Part shown: positions 1 through 8,796 of the stretch, piece after piece | Numbering within the stretch: position 1 is the stretch's first letter | Layout: each line of letters starts with the position of its first letter | From: Flavobacteriales bacterium | Lineage (GTDB): Bacteria; Bacteroidota; Bacteroidia; Flavobacteriales_D; Crocinitomicaceae | Assembly: GCA_947474675.1 (NCBI GenBank) | Contig: CANJKA010000005.1 | Span: 1-64,000 of the forward strand | Length of the DNA stretch: 64,000 nt | Reading direction: 5' to 3' | Translations under genes and position numbers: made by a program | The notes under the pieces: model-generated | Told to the model about the DNA's origin: nothing | The model's database searches: none | What the model saw: the letters and a program-made list of their open reading frames with translations, nothing else

Positions 1-151
1 CGAAGAGGTAGTAGTGATTAAAGGCCCTTTCAAAGGCTTGGAAGCTACTTGTATTCTTGTAAAAGGAAAATATAGAATTATTGTCGGAATTTCTGCTATT
101 GGAAATTGGATTGAAGTGAATATTCCAATTTCATTTGTTCAAAAAAAATGA
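1..151 (+). CDS. NusG-like (UpxY-type) transcription antiterminator, C-terminal part only
   Basis: The window opens inside a gene read from base 2 to a TGA at 149-151; 49 codons are visible. The peptide contains IKGPFKGLEA and ends IEVNIPISFVQKK, which fits the KOW domain of NusG paralogues: the VxIxxGPFxG pattern followed by a beta-rich tail. In Bacteroidetes such UpxY/NusG-like proteins are typically encoded first in a capsule or O-antigen locus and promote read-through of the long operon (established family knowledge). The position, directly upstream of a long polysaccharide cluster on the same strand, agrees. The N-terminal NGN domain lies outside the window, so UpxY versus another NusG paralogue cannot be decided here. 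Confidence 0.7.
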   Translation, partial: EEVVVIKGPFKGLEATCILVKGKYRIIVGISAIGNWIEVNIPISFVQKK

Positions 152-513
152 GTATTTGATCTAATATCATTATCATTTCCTGTTTGTTTTTATTTGTTTA
201 GTGTGTTGTAACCTTTATTCAAATTATAGGTACTTGTTAATCAGTGACATTAACAAGTTGTTATTTTGAAATTGATAAATCCAATTTTAACCTAGTATTA
301 TTTAATAAAAAAAATGATTTTATTTATTAATATTATTATTAAATACTTTCCTTGTAAATCTGTTCGAAAATGAAGTGAAATCATTAATTTTAATTACCTT
401 TAGCTTATTTTATTACTATTTATTCGGTTTATTTATGGGACTGATATCAGCGGAGCTTTGTTTAATCGTTACTATTAAATAGAATATCAAAGACTTTAAA
501 TCTATTATTTTCA
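152..513. other. Leader region between antiterminator gene and first cluster gene
   Basis: These 362 bases hold no convincing gene. They are very AT-rich, carry the hairpin listed separately at 232-258, and contain no clear TAnnTTTG box. A 17-codon frame at 436-489 has no recognisable relatives and is probably chance. The region is best read as an untranslated leader through which the antiterminator would keep polymerase moving; that role is inference. Confidence 0.4.
232..258 (+). promoter_or_regulatory. Perfect 10-bp stem-loop in the operon leader
   Basis: ACTTGTTAAT at 232-241 is the exact reverse complement of ATTAACAAGT at 249-258, separated by a 7-base loop CAGTGAC. A short T-containing stretch (TGTTATTTT) follows. 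It could be a weak intrinsic terminator of the antiterminator gene, or the RNA/DNA element where a specialised NusG paralogue loads (hairpins play this role for LoaP and RfaH). The stem is directly seen; its function is inferred. Confidence 0.45.
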
Positions 514-2232
514 TTGTTTATATTGAAGCATATTTTTCTTTTTTTTAAAAAGCATTTATTTTTATTTTCAGTTCTGTTAATAGTTTGCACATTTCTATTG
601 GTGAGGTTGCCTTATTTTTTATATTTACCTTACCCATTTATTAATACTGATGCAGACCAATATTATGGGATATTAAATTTAATTGATTCTGGTTCAAAGG
701 TTCAAATTGGTTTTCCAGGAATTGGGTATCCACTTTTTCTTTGGATTTGTGAAAAAATTAATAATACGACTATTTGTGTTGTCGCTATACAGTCATTGTT
801 TCAGTTGTTTGCCGTATTACTTTTTTTCTACTACTATAAAATTTATTTTAAAAAATATTTACTCTTTGTTGCTATATTGATCTCAGGGTATTTGTCTTCA
901 AATATTAATTTATATTATGATTCAGCTATTCATCCAGATAGCTTAATGGGTAGCATATTTATCATTTCGATTGCTCTATTGATCAGATTATTTCACAAAT
1001 TTGGAATGATACAATTTATTATTTTGTCTTGTTTGGTTGTTTTTTCAATCGCTGTTCGAGCAAATGGTATTGTTTTATTACCATTCATTATAGTGTATTT
1101 ATTATATAGTTTTTATTTTAGTAGAGATATTAAATTTCTTATTCAAAAAACGGTTATTTTTTGTATTCCACTTATTAGTTTGTGTTTTTACAATTATTTT
1201 TCACCACTTTATAATTCATTTTCTTTGTTTTCGTATCCCGTCGAAAATACTCAATCGATAGACGGTAAGATTATATTAGAGACAAATGAAGATAAAACAT
1301 GGACAGATTTATTGGATTTAAATTTAAGTAAAAATCTCTTGGTAGAGCAAAGTAGAGTTGATAAGTCACTCTTCAATGATTCTTCTTATGCTATATATGT
1401 AATGGCTTATCAAAGACATCATGTTATTCAACTAGATTGTAATAAAAATTTAATTATTGAAAACCATACAGAAACAAGGAATAAATGGGGGAATATTAAT
1501 TTAGATTTAAACTCTAATTATTCGCATTCTTTTTCCAAGAGAAATAAATATGTTATATTTAAAAATAAGTTTATAGCTAAATACGGTAATAAAAAATTGA
1601 TGATTTCACCGTTAGAAGATTTTAAACATAAAACAGCTCATTTTATTGGTTTTTTTAAAATGTTTTATTTTTGTAAAGAGTTTGATATCATTGAATTGGG
1701 GTATGAAAACACTTCTTTTTATGAAAAGAATTATCAATTGAGACAAGGTGGTTTGTCTAATATGTTTCAGGAAGGTTTGAATATAAATAAATTTCTGAAT
1801 AATAGACTTTATAAAGAATTGTACAATCAATTTGATCAGAAACATTCTAAAGGAAAATTAATAGGTATTATGGATTCTGATTATTGGAGTTTAAAATCTT
1901 CAAGGGTATATAGATGGATAATTCATCCTTTTTATAGCATTCAACCAATCATTTTTCGAAATTTCTTATATCCAATTATTTTCATAGTTGTTTTTTTTAT
2001 TTCGATAATAGGTCTTTTTTTATCTAAATTTAAGTCTCCACTTTTTATTATTTTATTTATATCTCATTCTTTTCTGTTAGTAATGAATTTTTTATTTTCT
2101 TTTTATTTTACTTTTCTCTACACTCGGTACACTTACCAAGTAAGTTTTGTATTTTATATTTCTTTAATTTTTCTGCCTCTTATTATTGAGTCGTTTATTG
2201 CATATAAAAACACCCGAAAGTTTATTTACTAA
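514..2232 (+). CDS. GT-C-like integral membrane glycosyltransferase
   Basis: A 572-residue polytopic membrane protein. After the first hydrophobic helix (about residues 16-37) comes a loop with NTDADQYYG and FPGIGYP. This is the arrangement of GT-C fold transferases (GT39/ArnT/PMT type), in which acidic residues of the first outer loop bind the polyprenyl-phosphate sugar donor. Several helices follow to about residue 240, then a large soluble domain (about 240-480), then three or four C-terminal helices. It likely transfers a sugar on the periplasmic side of the inner membrane. No ATG opens the frame; TTG at 514 is the best start (TTG at 523 is an alternative) and the frame opens at 466. The next gene is 50 bases downstream. 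Exact family and substrate are unknown. Confidence 0.6.
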   Translation: MFILKHIFLFFKKHLFLFSVLLIVCTFLLVRLPYFLYLPYPFINTDADQYYGILNLIDSGSKVQIGFPGIGYPLFLWICEKINNTTICVVAIQSLFQLFAVLLFFYYYKIYFKKYLLFVAILISGYLSSNINLYYDSAIHPDSLMGSIFIISIALLIRLFHKFGMIQFIILSCLVVFSIAVRANGIVLLPFIIVYLLYSFYFSRDIKFLIQKTVIFCIPLISLCFYNYFSPLYNSFSLFSYPVENTQSIDGKIILETNEDKTWTDLLDLNLSKNLLVEQSRVDKSLFNDSSYAIYVMAYQRHHVIQLDCNKNLIIENHTETRNKWGNINLDLNSNYSHSFSKRNKYVIFKNKFIAKYGNKKLMISPLEDFKHKTAHFIGFFKMFYFCKEFDIIELGYENTSFYEKNYQLRQGGLSNMFQEGLNINKFLNNRLYKELYNQFDQKHSKGKLIGIMDSDYWSLKSSRVYRWIIHPFYSIQPIIFRNFLYPIIFIVVFFISIIGLFLSKFKSPLFIILFISHSFLLVMNFLFSFYFTFLYTRYTYQVSFVFYISLIFLPLIIESFIAYKNTRKFIY

Positions 2233-2282
2233 TTAGATTTTAAATTTTTCCAGTTATTTAACTTTTTCATTAAATCAAATAA

Positions 2283-3380
2283 ATGTTAAACAATAAAACA
2301 ATTGCAGTAGTTGTCCCTGCTTATAATGAAGAAACACAAATAGGTTTTGTAATTGAAACAATGCCTAATTTCGTAGATCGAATTATAATTGTAAATGATA
2401 AATCAACTGATAAAACTAGCGAAATCGTAAAAGATTATATTTCAAAAGACACTTCTGAAAAAGTTTTCTTTAAAAATATTTTGGAAGATGTAAAACCGAA
2501 TCGATACAATCGAGGAAATATTATTTTACAAGAAATTCAGAAAAAGGAAATAAATTTATATTCTACTTCAGAAATTGAGAATAAAAATATGAATACTGAT
2601 CGTATTATTTTGATAAGTCATCTTAAAAATTGTGGTAAAGGTTCGGGAATTGCAACAGGTTATAAATGGGCTAAAGATCATGGAATTGATTGTGTTGCAA
2701 CAATGGATGGTGATGGTCAAATGGATCCTGAAGAATTGGAATCGATTTGTAATCCAATTGTTTTTGAAGATATAGATTACGTGAAAGGGAATAGATTAAT
2801 TCATCGAAGTGCGTTATTAGTAATACCAAAAATTCGTTACATTGGCAATTCCGTTTTGTCTATTTTAACAAAATTAGCTTCAGGTTATTGGCGAGTATCA
2901 GATACGCAAACAGGATACACTGCAATAGGGAAAAAAGCTTTAAATTCTATTCGGATTAATGATATTTATAAAAATTATGGATATCCAAATGATATGTTAG
3001 TTAAATTAAATATAGCATTTTGTACATTGAAAGAAGTTGAGATAAAACCTGTTTATGATATAGGTGAACAATCGAAAATGAATATTTGGAAAGTAATACC
3101 TAGAATTTCGTGGTTATTATTTAAGTCTTTTTTTAAGCGATTATGGTTTAAGTATTTATTTAGAAACTTTCATCCATTATTTTTATTATATAATATGTCT
3201 TTTTGTCTTGGAGTTGGTGCAATTTTATATGGTATTAAAATTTTTATTCATTGGATGAATGGAGTACAAATAAATAATTTAACAATTTTAGCATTTATCT
3301 TTTTATTTATTAGTGGATTTCAAAGTTTTTTATTTGCTATGTGGATGGATATTCAAGACAATGAAAGATTATATAGATAA
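2283..3380 (+). CDS. GT2 family glycosyltransferase, DPM/GtrB-like, with C-terminal membrane helices
   Basis: 365 residues. The GT-A nucleotide-binding start VVVPAYNEETQ is at 9-19, and the DxD-type motif MDGDGQMDPEEL at 141-152. DTQTGYTAIGKKAL matches the conserved region of polyprenyl-phosphate glycosyltransferases. The C-terminus has two membrane helices (about 290-360). The likely reaction is sugar transfer from a nucleotide sugar to a polyprenyl phosphate at the cytoplasmic face. Odd feature: between the first VNDKSTDKT segment (residues 38-46) and the NCGKGSGIATGYKWA segment (about 116-130) there are roughly 60 extra residues rich in Lys and Asn, where the family usually has about 25. 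It follows the GT-C-like gene by 50 bases and precedes a GT4 by 9 bases, so one operon is likely. Confidence 0.8.
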   Translation: MLNNKTIAVVVPAYNEETQIGFVIETMPNFVDRIIIVNDKSTDKTSEIVKDYISKDTSEKVFFKNILEDVKPNRYNRGNIILQEIQKKEINLYSTSEIENKNMNTDRIILISHLKNCGKGSGIATGYKWAKDHGIDCVATMDGDGQMDPEELESICNPIVFEDIDYVKGNRLIHRSALLVIPKIRYIGNSVLSILTKLASGYWRVSDTQTGYTAIGKKALNSIRINDIYKNYGYPNDMLVKLNIAFCTLKEVEIKPVYDIGEQSKMNIWKVIPRISWLLFKSFFKRLWFKYLFRNFHPLFLLYNMSFCLGVGAILYGIKIFIHWMNGVQINNLTILAFIFLFISGFQSFLFAMWMDIQDNERLYR

Positions 3381-3389
3381 TATATTTCT

Positions 3390-4628
3390 ATGAAAAGAAA
3401 AATTTGTATTTTATCTACTTCTTATCCCACTGGTCTTGAAAGTTCTAATGATTTCCCTCCAGGTAAATTTGTACATGACATGGCTAAAAACTTAATTTTA
3501 TCTGGATTTGAAGTTCATGTTATTACTCATCATACTCTAAAAACCAAAAGTCATGAAGTGTTAGATGGTGTCCATGTTCATAGATTTCATTATTTTTTTC
3601 CTTTTGCAGAAAGTTTGACTAAAGGTGCTGGTTTACCCGAAAATATTAAAAAAACTAAAAATAAATTTTTAGTTCCTTTTTACTTTATATCTTTATTTAT
3701 TTATTCATTTATACAAATTAAGAAACATAAAATTGATTTAATAAATGCACATTGGGTTGTTCCAACTGGATATATAGGTTTGTGGTTAAAAAAAGTAACT
3801 GGTAAGAAACTAATTGTTACTATGTATGGGGCAGAATTATTCCCTATTTTAAATGGGAATATGGCTTTTTTAAAGCCATATATAAAAAAGGTAATTAATA
3901 AAGCAGACATTGTTGCAGGTATTAGTGAAGCAACAGTTGAAACGGCATTTAAATTAAGTAATCGAAAAGATATTCATATTATTCCTGATGGGATTGATGT
4001 TGAATATTATAAACTGGCTAATAAAAATATTGAAATTTTAAATAAGTATAATTGTAAAAACAGTGATAAAGTAATTTTTTTTACAGGTAGAATGGTCGAA
4101 AGAAAGGGACATGTTTTTTTAATTAAAGCCATGAAAATTATAAAAGATGAAATACCAAATGTAAAGTTAATTTTAGGAGGAAAAGGCCCTTTATTTAATG
4201 AATTAGTTGAATTGAGAAATTCACTTGGGTTAGAAGGCCAAATTATTATGCCTGGTTTTATTGAAGAATTTGATTTAGTACCTATTTTACAGTCAATCGA
4301 TTTATTTGTACTCCCCTCTTGTATAGATTCTAATGGTGATACTGAAGGTTCGGCAACGGCTGCATTTGAAGCAATGGCATGTGGAAAACCTGCATTAATC
4401 AGTAAAGTTGGAGGAAATATTGGTTCAATTCGGGATAACGAAGGAGGCTTTTATTTTGAAGCTGGTAATGCGAATGATTTGGCTGAAAAAATTATCTATA
4501 TATTAACCAACGAAGAGATTTATAAAACAAATCAGCAATTGAGTCGTGAATTTATCATCTCACATTATTCTTGGAATAAAACAATTGATAAATATTTACA
4601 TGCAATTGATGGATTAACAAATAATTAA
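3390..4628 (+). CDS. GT4 family glycosyltransferase
   Basis: 412 residues with the GT-B architecture of retaining GT4 enzymes. The N-terminal acceptor domain begins KRKICILSTSYPTG and contains NAHWVVPTG. The C-terminal donor domain has FFTGRMVERKGHVFLIKAM (about 230-250) and the E-x7-E signature in EGSATAAFEAMACGKPALI (about 315-335). It is cytoplasmic or membrane-associated and adds one sugar of the repeat unit; donor and linkage cannot be told. It starts 9 bases after the preceding GT2. Its TAA stop shares one base with the ATG of the next methyltransferase (TAATG at 4626-4630), a sign of translational coupling. Confidence 0.85.
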   Translation: MKRKICILSTSYPTGLESSNDFPPGKFVHDMAKNLILSGFEVHVITHHTLKTKSHEVLDGVHVHRFHYFFPFAESLTKGAGLPENIKKTKNKFLVPFYFISLFIYSFIQIKKHKIDLINAHWVVPTGYIGLWLKKVTGKKLIVTMYGAELFPILNGNMAFLKPYIKKVINKADIVAGISEATVETAFKLSNRKDIHIIPDGIDVEYYKLANKNIEILNKYNCKNSDKVIFFTGRMVERKGHVFLIKAMKIIKDEIPNVKLILGGKGPLFNELVELRNSLGLEGQIIMPGFIEEFDLVPILQSIDLFVLPSCIDSNGDTEGSATAAFEAMACGKPALISKVGGNIGSIRDNEGGFYFEAGNANDLAEKIIYILTNEEIYKTNQQLSREFIISHYSWNKTIDKYLHAIDGLTNN

Positions 4629-5377
4629 TGATAGAGTATCAAGATAATTTTTCTGAAACATTAGTAGACAGGGATAATTATGAAAAAAGCAGGGAGAATA
4701 AAGCTGAAAAAATACGAGCAGTTCTTTCAGATTATAATCAAGATTTAGCTCAATTAAAAGTTCTTGAAATAGGATGTTATACTGGTATTATTAGTAATTT
4801 TTTAGCATCTTCGTTCAAAGAGTTCTACGGGATAGATATTGATATAAATTCGTTAGAAATGGCTAAGCAAAATAATACTAACGGTGTCATTTTTGAAAAT
4901 ATGTCAGCTGATAAGCTCAAATTTGATAACGATTATTTTGACATAGTTATTTGTTCTCATGTATATGAGCATGTACCTTCAGCCCCCTTGATGATGTCAG
5001 AAATTCATCGGGTTCTAAAAAAGGGTGGAATTTGCTATTTTGCGGCTGGAAATAAAATTGCACTATTCGATCCTGAATATAATTTATTATTTGCCTCAAT
5101 GCTTCCCAAATGGATTGCTAACAGATATGTCAAATTATTTCGAAAGATTCCACAATATTATGAGACTTTTTACTTTTTACCCCAATTAAAAAAACTAGTA
5201 AAAGATTTTTCGCGAATTGACTATACAAAAAAGATCATAGAAAATCCACAAAAATTTTGTGTAAGTGGTTTGCTTGCTAGAAAAAAAACGCTATCAAAAT
5301 TTGCTTCTTTCTTGTTACGTATCAATGTGTTTTATTTTATTTTCCCAACGTATATCTGGATCTTGAGAAAAGATTAA
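4628..5377 (+). CDS. Class I SAM-dependent methyltransferase
   Basis: 249 residues. SAM-binding motif I is VLEIGCYTGIISNFLAS (about 45-61), an acidic end of strand 2 is YGIDIDINS, and motif IV/post-motif is FDIVICSHVYEHVPSAPLMMSEIHRVL (about 100-126), typical of the Methyltransf_11/UbiE group. It is probably a sugar O- or C-methyltransferase acting on a nucleotide sugar or growing glycan. The C-terminus is hydrophobic (FASFLLRINVFYFIFPTYIWIL) and may attach to the membrane. The start codon overlaps the stop of the GT4 gene by one base, and the next gene begins 1 to 19 bases downstream depending on its start. Confidence 0.8.
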   Translation: MIEYQDNFSETLVDRDNYEKSRENKAEKIRAVLSDYNQDLAQLKVLEIGCYTGIISNFLASSFKEFYGIDIDINSLEMAKQNNTNGVIFENMSADKLKFDNDYFDIVICSHVYEHVPSAPLMMSEIHRVLKKGGICYFAAGNKIALFDPEYNLLFASMLPKWIANRYVKLFRKIPQYYETFYFLPQLKKLVKDFSRIDYTKKIIENPQKFCVSGLLARKKTLSKFASFLLRINVFYFIFPTYIWILRKD

Positions 5378-5378
5378 T

Positions 5379-6578
5379 TTGAACAATTATAGATTAATGA
5401 CATTTATAACGTATCCACGAATTACAAATCCTCATACTTTTGGAGAGATAGTTCGAGCTATCTTATCTCCTTATAAAGAGGATAAACTCAAAATTGAGAT
5501 ATTGAATTTTTTAGATGTTAAGGATGGTGTTTTTGTAAATTCAGGAAGAGAAGCGTTTTATTTGATTTTACAAAGTTTGTTTGAAGAAGGTGATGAAATC
5601 ATCGTACCCGCATTTACATGTAATGTATTGTTGGGTGGAATTAATAAATCAAAAGTCAAACCAGTTTTTGCAGACATTAATCGTGAAACGTTGAATATGG
5701 AATATGAAAACATTCTTCCATTGATTACTGACAGGACAAAAGCAGTAGTTGTAACACATCAATTTGGATATCCAACTGAATTTAAGAAAATTATAGAATT
5801 TTGTAAAGAAAAAAAAATAGTAGTTATTGAGGATTCAGCATCTGCTTTTGGTGCAGAATTAAATGGAGAAAAATTGGGTATTCAGGGAGATATTGGTTTT
5901 TTTAGTTTTGAAAAATCAAAAGTGATCTCATCAATCGAAGGTGGTGTGATCGTTGGTCAGTCTGAAATACTGCAAAAATTAAGAAATGAAACAATCTATG
6001 CAGGAACAGAGTCTTCGCTAAAGTATATTTTTAAATCTTTAATAGATGTAATACTTTTTAATCCATTTACTTATAATATCATACTTATTATTTGGGGATT
6101 ACTTGGTAAAAAAACTACTCAAGCAGATACATTGGATTTAGAGGTAGAACGATATAGAATTAACTTTAAATCGTTTTCAAAATTTCAAGGGAAGTTACTT
6201 GGTATTCAATTGAGTAAAATAAAAAAAATTATAGAGATTAGAAATAAAACAGCCTTGTTATACCACATAGAAATCAGTCAAAGTTGTCAAGTAATTTCAA
6301 TCCCACAGCCAATAATAAATAAAAAATTACATACCTATTCACGATTTCCTATTTTAGTAAAAAATAAGAATAGTGTATATCAATCCGTGAAAAAGCAAGG
6401 GGTTGATTTGGGGTTTACATTCAGTTACAAATTACCTCAATATTTTAGTGATGAAAAAGGTGAATTTAAAAACACAGATTTTGTAATTGAAAATATTCTT
6501 TGTATTCCAATTACAAACAGTTTTAAAGAGAATGAACGTATAATAAAAAAAGTAAAAAGAGGATTAGATTTAATATAA
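5379..6578 (+). CDS. DegT/DnrJ/EryC1/StrS-family PLP protein (sugar aminotransferase-like)
   Basis: Up to 399 residues. The fold-type I PLP pattern is present: NSGREAFYLILQSL near residue 54, EDSASAFGAE (151-160, cofactor-contacting Asp), and the Schiff-base lysine in FSFEKSKVISSIEGG (K181). The family transaminates 3- or 4-keto nucleotide sugars. The C-terminal half is diverged and holds a hydrophobic stretch (about 217-245, FNPFTYNIILIIWGLLG) unusual for soluble sugar aminotransferases, so the role may not be classical. The longest frame starts at TTG 5379; ATG at 5397 is equally plausible and leaves a 19-base gap. It is followed by a second, more canonical member of the family. Confidence 0.75.
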   Translation: MNNYRLMTFITYPRITNPHTFGEIVRAILSPYKEDKLKIEILNFLDVKDGVFVNSGREAFYLILQSLFEEGDEIIVPAFTCNVLLGGINKSKVKPVFADINRETLNMEYENILPLITDRTKAVVVTHQFGYPTEFKKIIEFCKEKKIVVIEDSASAFGAELNGEKLGIQGDIGFFSFEKSKVISSIEGGVIVGQSEILQKLRNETIYAGTESSLKYIFKSLIDVILFNPFTYNIILIIWGLLGKKTTQADTLDLEVERYRINFKSFSKFQGKLLGIQLSKIKKIIEIRNKTALLYHIEISQSCQVISIPQPIINKKLHTYSRFPILVKNKNSVYQSVKKQGVDLGFTFSYKLPQYFSDEKGEFKNTDFVIENILCIPITNSFKENERIIKKVKRGLDLI

Positions 6579-6604
6579 ATCATCGAATCCGAAAAAGAAT
6601 ATGT

Positions 6605-7705
6605 ATGAGAAATAATGAATTTATCCCAATATCGAATAGTGAACTTTCAGGAAATGAACTTGTTTATTTAGAGAATTGTATTAAAACGAATTGGATTTCT
6701 TCATTGGGAGAATATGTGACTAGTTTTGAAAATTTATTTTCAAAACTAATAAAGGTAGAATATTCGTTGTCATGCTCTAATGGAACTGTAGCTTTACATC
6801 TCGCACTTTTAGGCCTGGAAATTAAACCTGGAGATGAAGTTATTGTTCCTTCGTTTACATTTATTGCTACAATAAATGCAATACTTTACTGTGGAGCCAT
6901 TCCTGTTTTTGTTGATATTGATCCAGTAACATGGTGTTTAGATCCAAATGATGTCAAACAAAAAATCACTTCAAAAACAAAAGCAATAATGGTTGTACAT
7001 CTATATGGGAATCCAGCGGCAATGAATGAATTGGGGCAGATAGCGAAACGAAACAACTTGTTTATTGTTGAAGATTGTGCAGAATCACTTGGTGCAAGTT
7101 ATGAAGGTTTGCCAACTGGTGGATTTGGTGATATCTCCTGTTTTAGTTTTTATGGAAATAAACTGATTACAAGCGGTGAAGGTGGAATGGTTTCAACAAA
7201 AAACCCTGTTTTCTTTGAACGAATGAAGACACTGCGAGATCACGGAATGTCTCCTACCAGAAGATATTATCATGAAGCTGTAGGTTATAATTATCGCTTC
7301 ACAAATATTCAAGCGGCAGTTGCTTTGGCACAACTTGAAAAAATAGATGAATTTTTAAAAAGAAGGAAAGAGATATTTACTTTGTATTCTTCTCTGTTAG
7401 ATATTCCACAAATTCAATTACCATTTCAAGGAGATGATGTAAGTGTACCTGTAAATTGGTTATACACAATCATTGTAAAAGACGGAAAACGAGATGAGGT
7501 AATTTCTGTATTGAAAGAAAACAATATTGACTCAAGGCCAACATTCCACCCTTGTCACAGAATGCCTTTTATCGATAGTAAAACAGAATTACCTGTAACG
7601 GAAATTATTTCTACTGGAGGGATCAGTTTGCCAACTTATACTCAATTAAAAGATGCTGATATAGTTTTGATAACAGATATTATTAAATCCAAATTGTCAA
7701 TTTAA
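6605..7705 (+). CDS. DegT/DnrJ/EryC1/StrS-family sugar aminotransferase
   Basis: 366 residues, the usual family length. The N-terminus reads FIPISNSELSGNELVYL as in perosamine/bacillosamine-type aminotransferases. CSNGTVALHLALLGL (57-71), VEDCAESLGASYEG (155-168) and the PLP lysine in SCFSFYGNKLITSGEGGM (K186) are intact. DHGMSPTRRYYHEAVGYNYRFTNIQAA matches the substrate-loop region. It should convert a nucleotide-linked 4-keto-6-deoxy sugar to the 4-amino sugar with glutamate as amino donor. The matching 4,6-dehydratase is not next to it. The gene lies 26 bases after the previous PLP gene and is followed by a 141-base gap in which I see nothing. Confidence 0.88.
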   Translation: MRNNEFIPISNSELSGNELVYLENCIKTNWISSLGEYVTSFENLFSKLIKVEYSLSCSNGTVALHLALLGLEIKPGDEVIVPSFTFIATINAILYCGAIPVFVDIDPVTWCLDPNDVKQKITSKTKAIMVVHLYGNPAAMNELGQIAKRNNLFIVEDCAESLGASYEGLPTGGFGDISCFSFYGNKLITSGEGGMVSTKNPVFFERMKTLRDHGMSPTRRYYHEAVGYNYRFTNIQAAVALAQLEKIDEFLKRRKEIFTLYSSLLDIPQIQLPFQGDDVSVPVNWLYTIIVKDGKRDEVISVLKENNIDSRPTFHPCHRMPFIDSKTELPVTEIISTGGISLPTYTQLKDADIVLITDIIKSKLSI

Positions 7706-7846
7706 TTAAACATAACAAAGAAATATAGTACAGGAGAATTCATCAAATTGAAACAATGTTAATTCGGAATTAAGTTCGAGTTTGGAAGTTACCAACTATA
7801 CATCTTTCCGTGAGAATTCAACCAACAGAAAATAAAACACAGTCGA

Positions 7847-8767
7847 ATGAAATCGAATAAACTACTCAAGTGGTTTAAGTTTTTGGTAATAGGATTAATA
7901 TTTTTTTTTATTTCTAGGTACCTCTATACTAACTTTAATTTATTAAATCTGAATGATATTCATATTGATTTATATCTTTTTAGTATGTCTGTTGTGATTT
8001 ATTTGTTTCAATTATTTTTGATGGTTGTAATTTGGTTTATTCTGACCAAACAAAATCAATGCAGTGTTAGTTTTTTTGAAACCTTTAAGATCAGAGTATA
8101 TTCCGATTTTGGTAAGTACATTCCTGGAAAAGTATTTACGTACGGAATGTTATTATATAATTATGAGCAAAAAGGAATTTCAAAAAAGAAAATTATGGTT
8201 TGCTCATTGCAGGAATCAATTATCGGTATTTTGGCACCTGGAATAATTACATTGGGTTGTATGTATTTTTCTCAAGTAGTTGATTTTAAAGCTTATAAAA
8301 ACTTAATTGTAATAGGTTTACTATTGTGCTTACTACTTATCCATCCTCGTATACTTAATTACCTGTTAAATATTTTATACACAATTCTAAAAAAAGAAAA
8401 AATAGAGGTTACATCAACATATTTACAAGTGTTGTATGCTTTGTTTCTTGTGTTAATTGCTTGGATTATTTATAGTTGGGCGATTTTTTTCTTTATTAAT
8501 TCGTTTTATACATTTAAAATTGAGGATTATTTTTTCATCACCTTTGCGTTTACAATATCAGCAATTACAGGGTTTTTAGCAATTTTTTCTCCAGGAGGAA
8601 TAGGGGTCAGAGAAGGAATGCTTATCTTTTTACTATCATTCATTTTTCCAAATGCGATAACAGTGATAATAGCTTTGCTTTCGAGGATATGGTCCACACT
8701 TATTGAACTTTTTTTATTCATTGTAATATTCTCAATTTCTTATTTTGGTAAGAAAGCTAAAAGTTAG
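7847..8767 (+). CDS. YbhN/UPF0104 (lysylphosphatidylglycerol synthase TM region) family membrane protein
   Basis: 306 residues with about eight membrane helices. The family features are FGKYIPGKVFTYGMLLYNYEQKG (about 86-108), and, near the end, FLAIFSPGGIGVREGML (about 243-259) followed by SRIWSTLIELF. The family (AglD/MprF N-terminal region/YbhN) is common in glycan loci. Proposed roles include lipid-linked sugar translocation or flippase-like activity, but no biochemical role is certain. ATG at 7847 follows a 141-base gap with no promoter motif I recognise. The MBOAT gene begins 29 bases after its stop. Confidence 0.8.
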   Translation: MKSNKLLKWFKFLVIGLIFFFISRYLYTNFNLLNLNDIHIDLYLFSMSVVIYLFQLFLMVVIWFILTKQNQCSVSFFETFKIRVYSDFGKYIPGKVFTYGMLLYNYEQKGISKKKIMVCSLQESIIGILAPGIITLGCMYFSQVVDFKAYKNLIVIGLLLCLLLIHPRILNYLLNILYTILKKEKIEVTSTYLQVLYALFLVLIAWIIYSWAIFFFINSFYTFKIEDYFFITFAFTISAITGFLAIFSPGGIGVREGMLIFLLSFIFPNAITVIIALLSRIWSTLIELFLFIVIFSISYFGKKAKS

Positions 8768-8796
8768 ACAGTTTCTATAGTTGAAATTTATTTTGC

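Noticed and set aside
7706-7846. Promoter or gene remnant in the 141-base gap
   Set aside because: No TAnnTTTG box, hairpin or recognisable peptide; nothing supportable.
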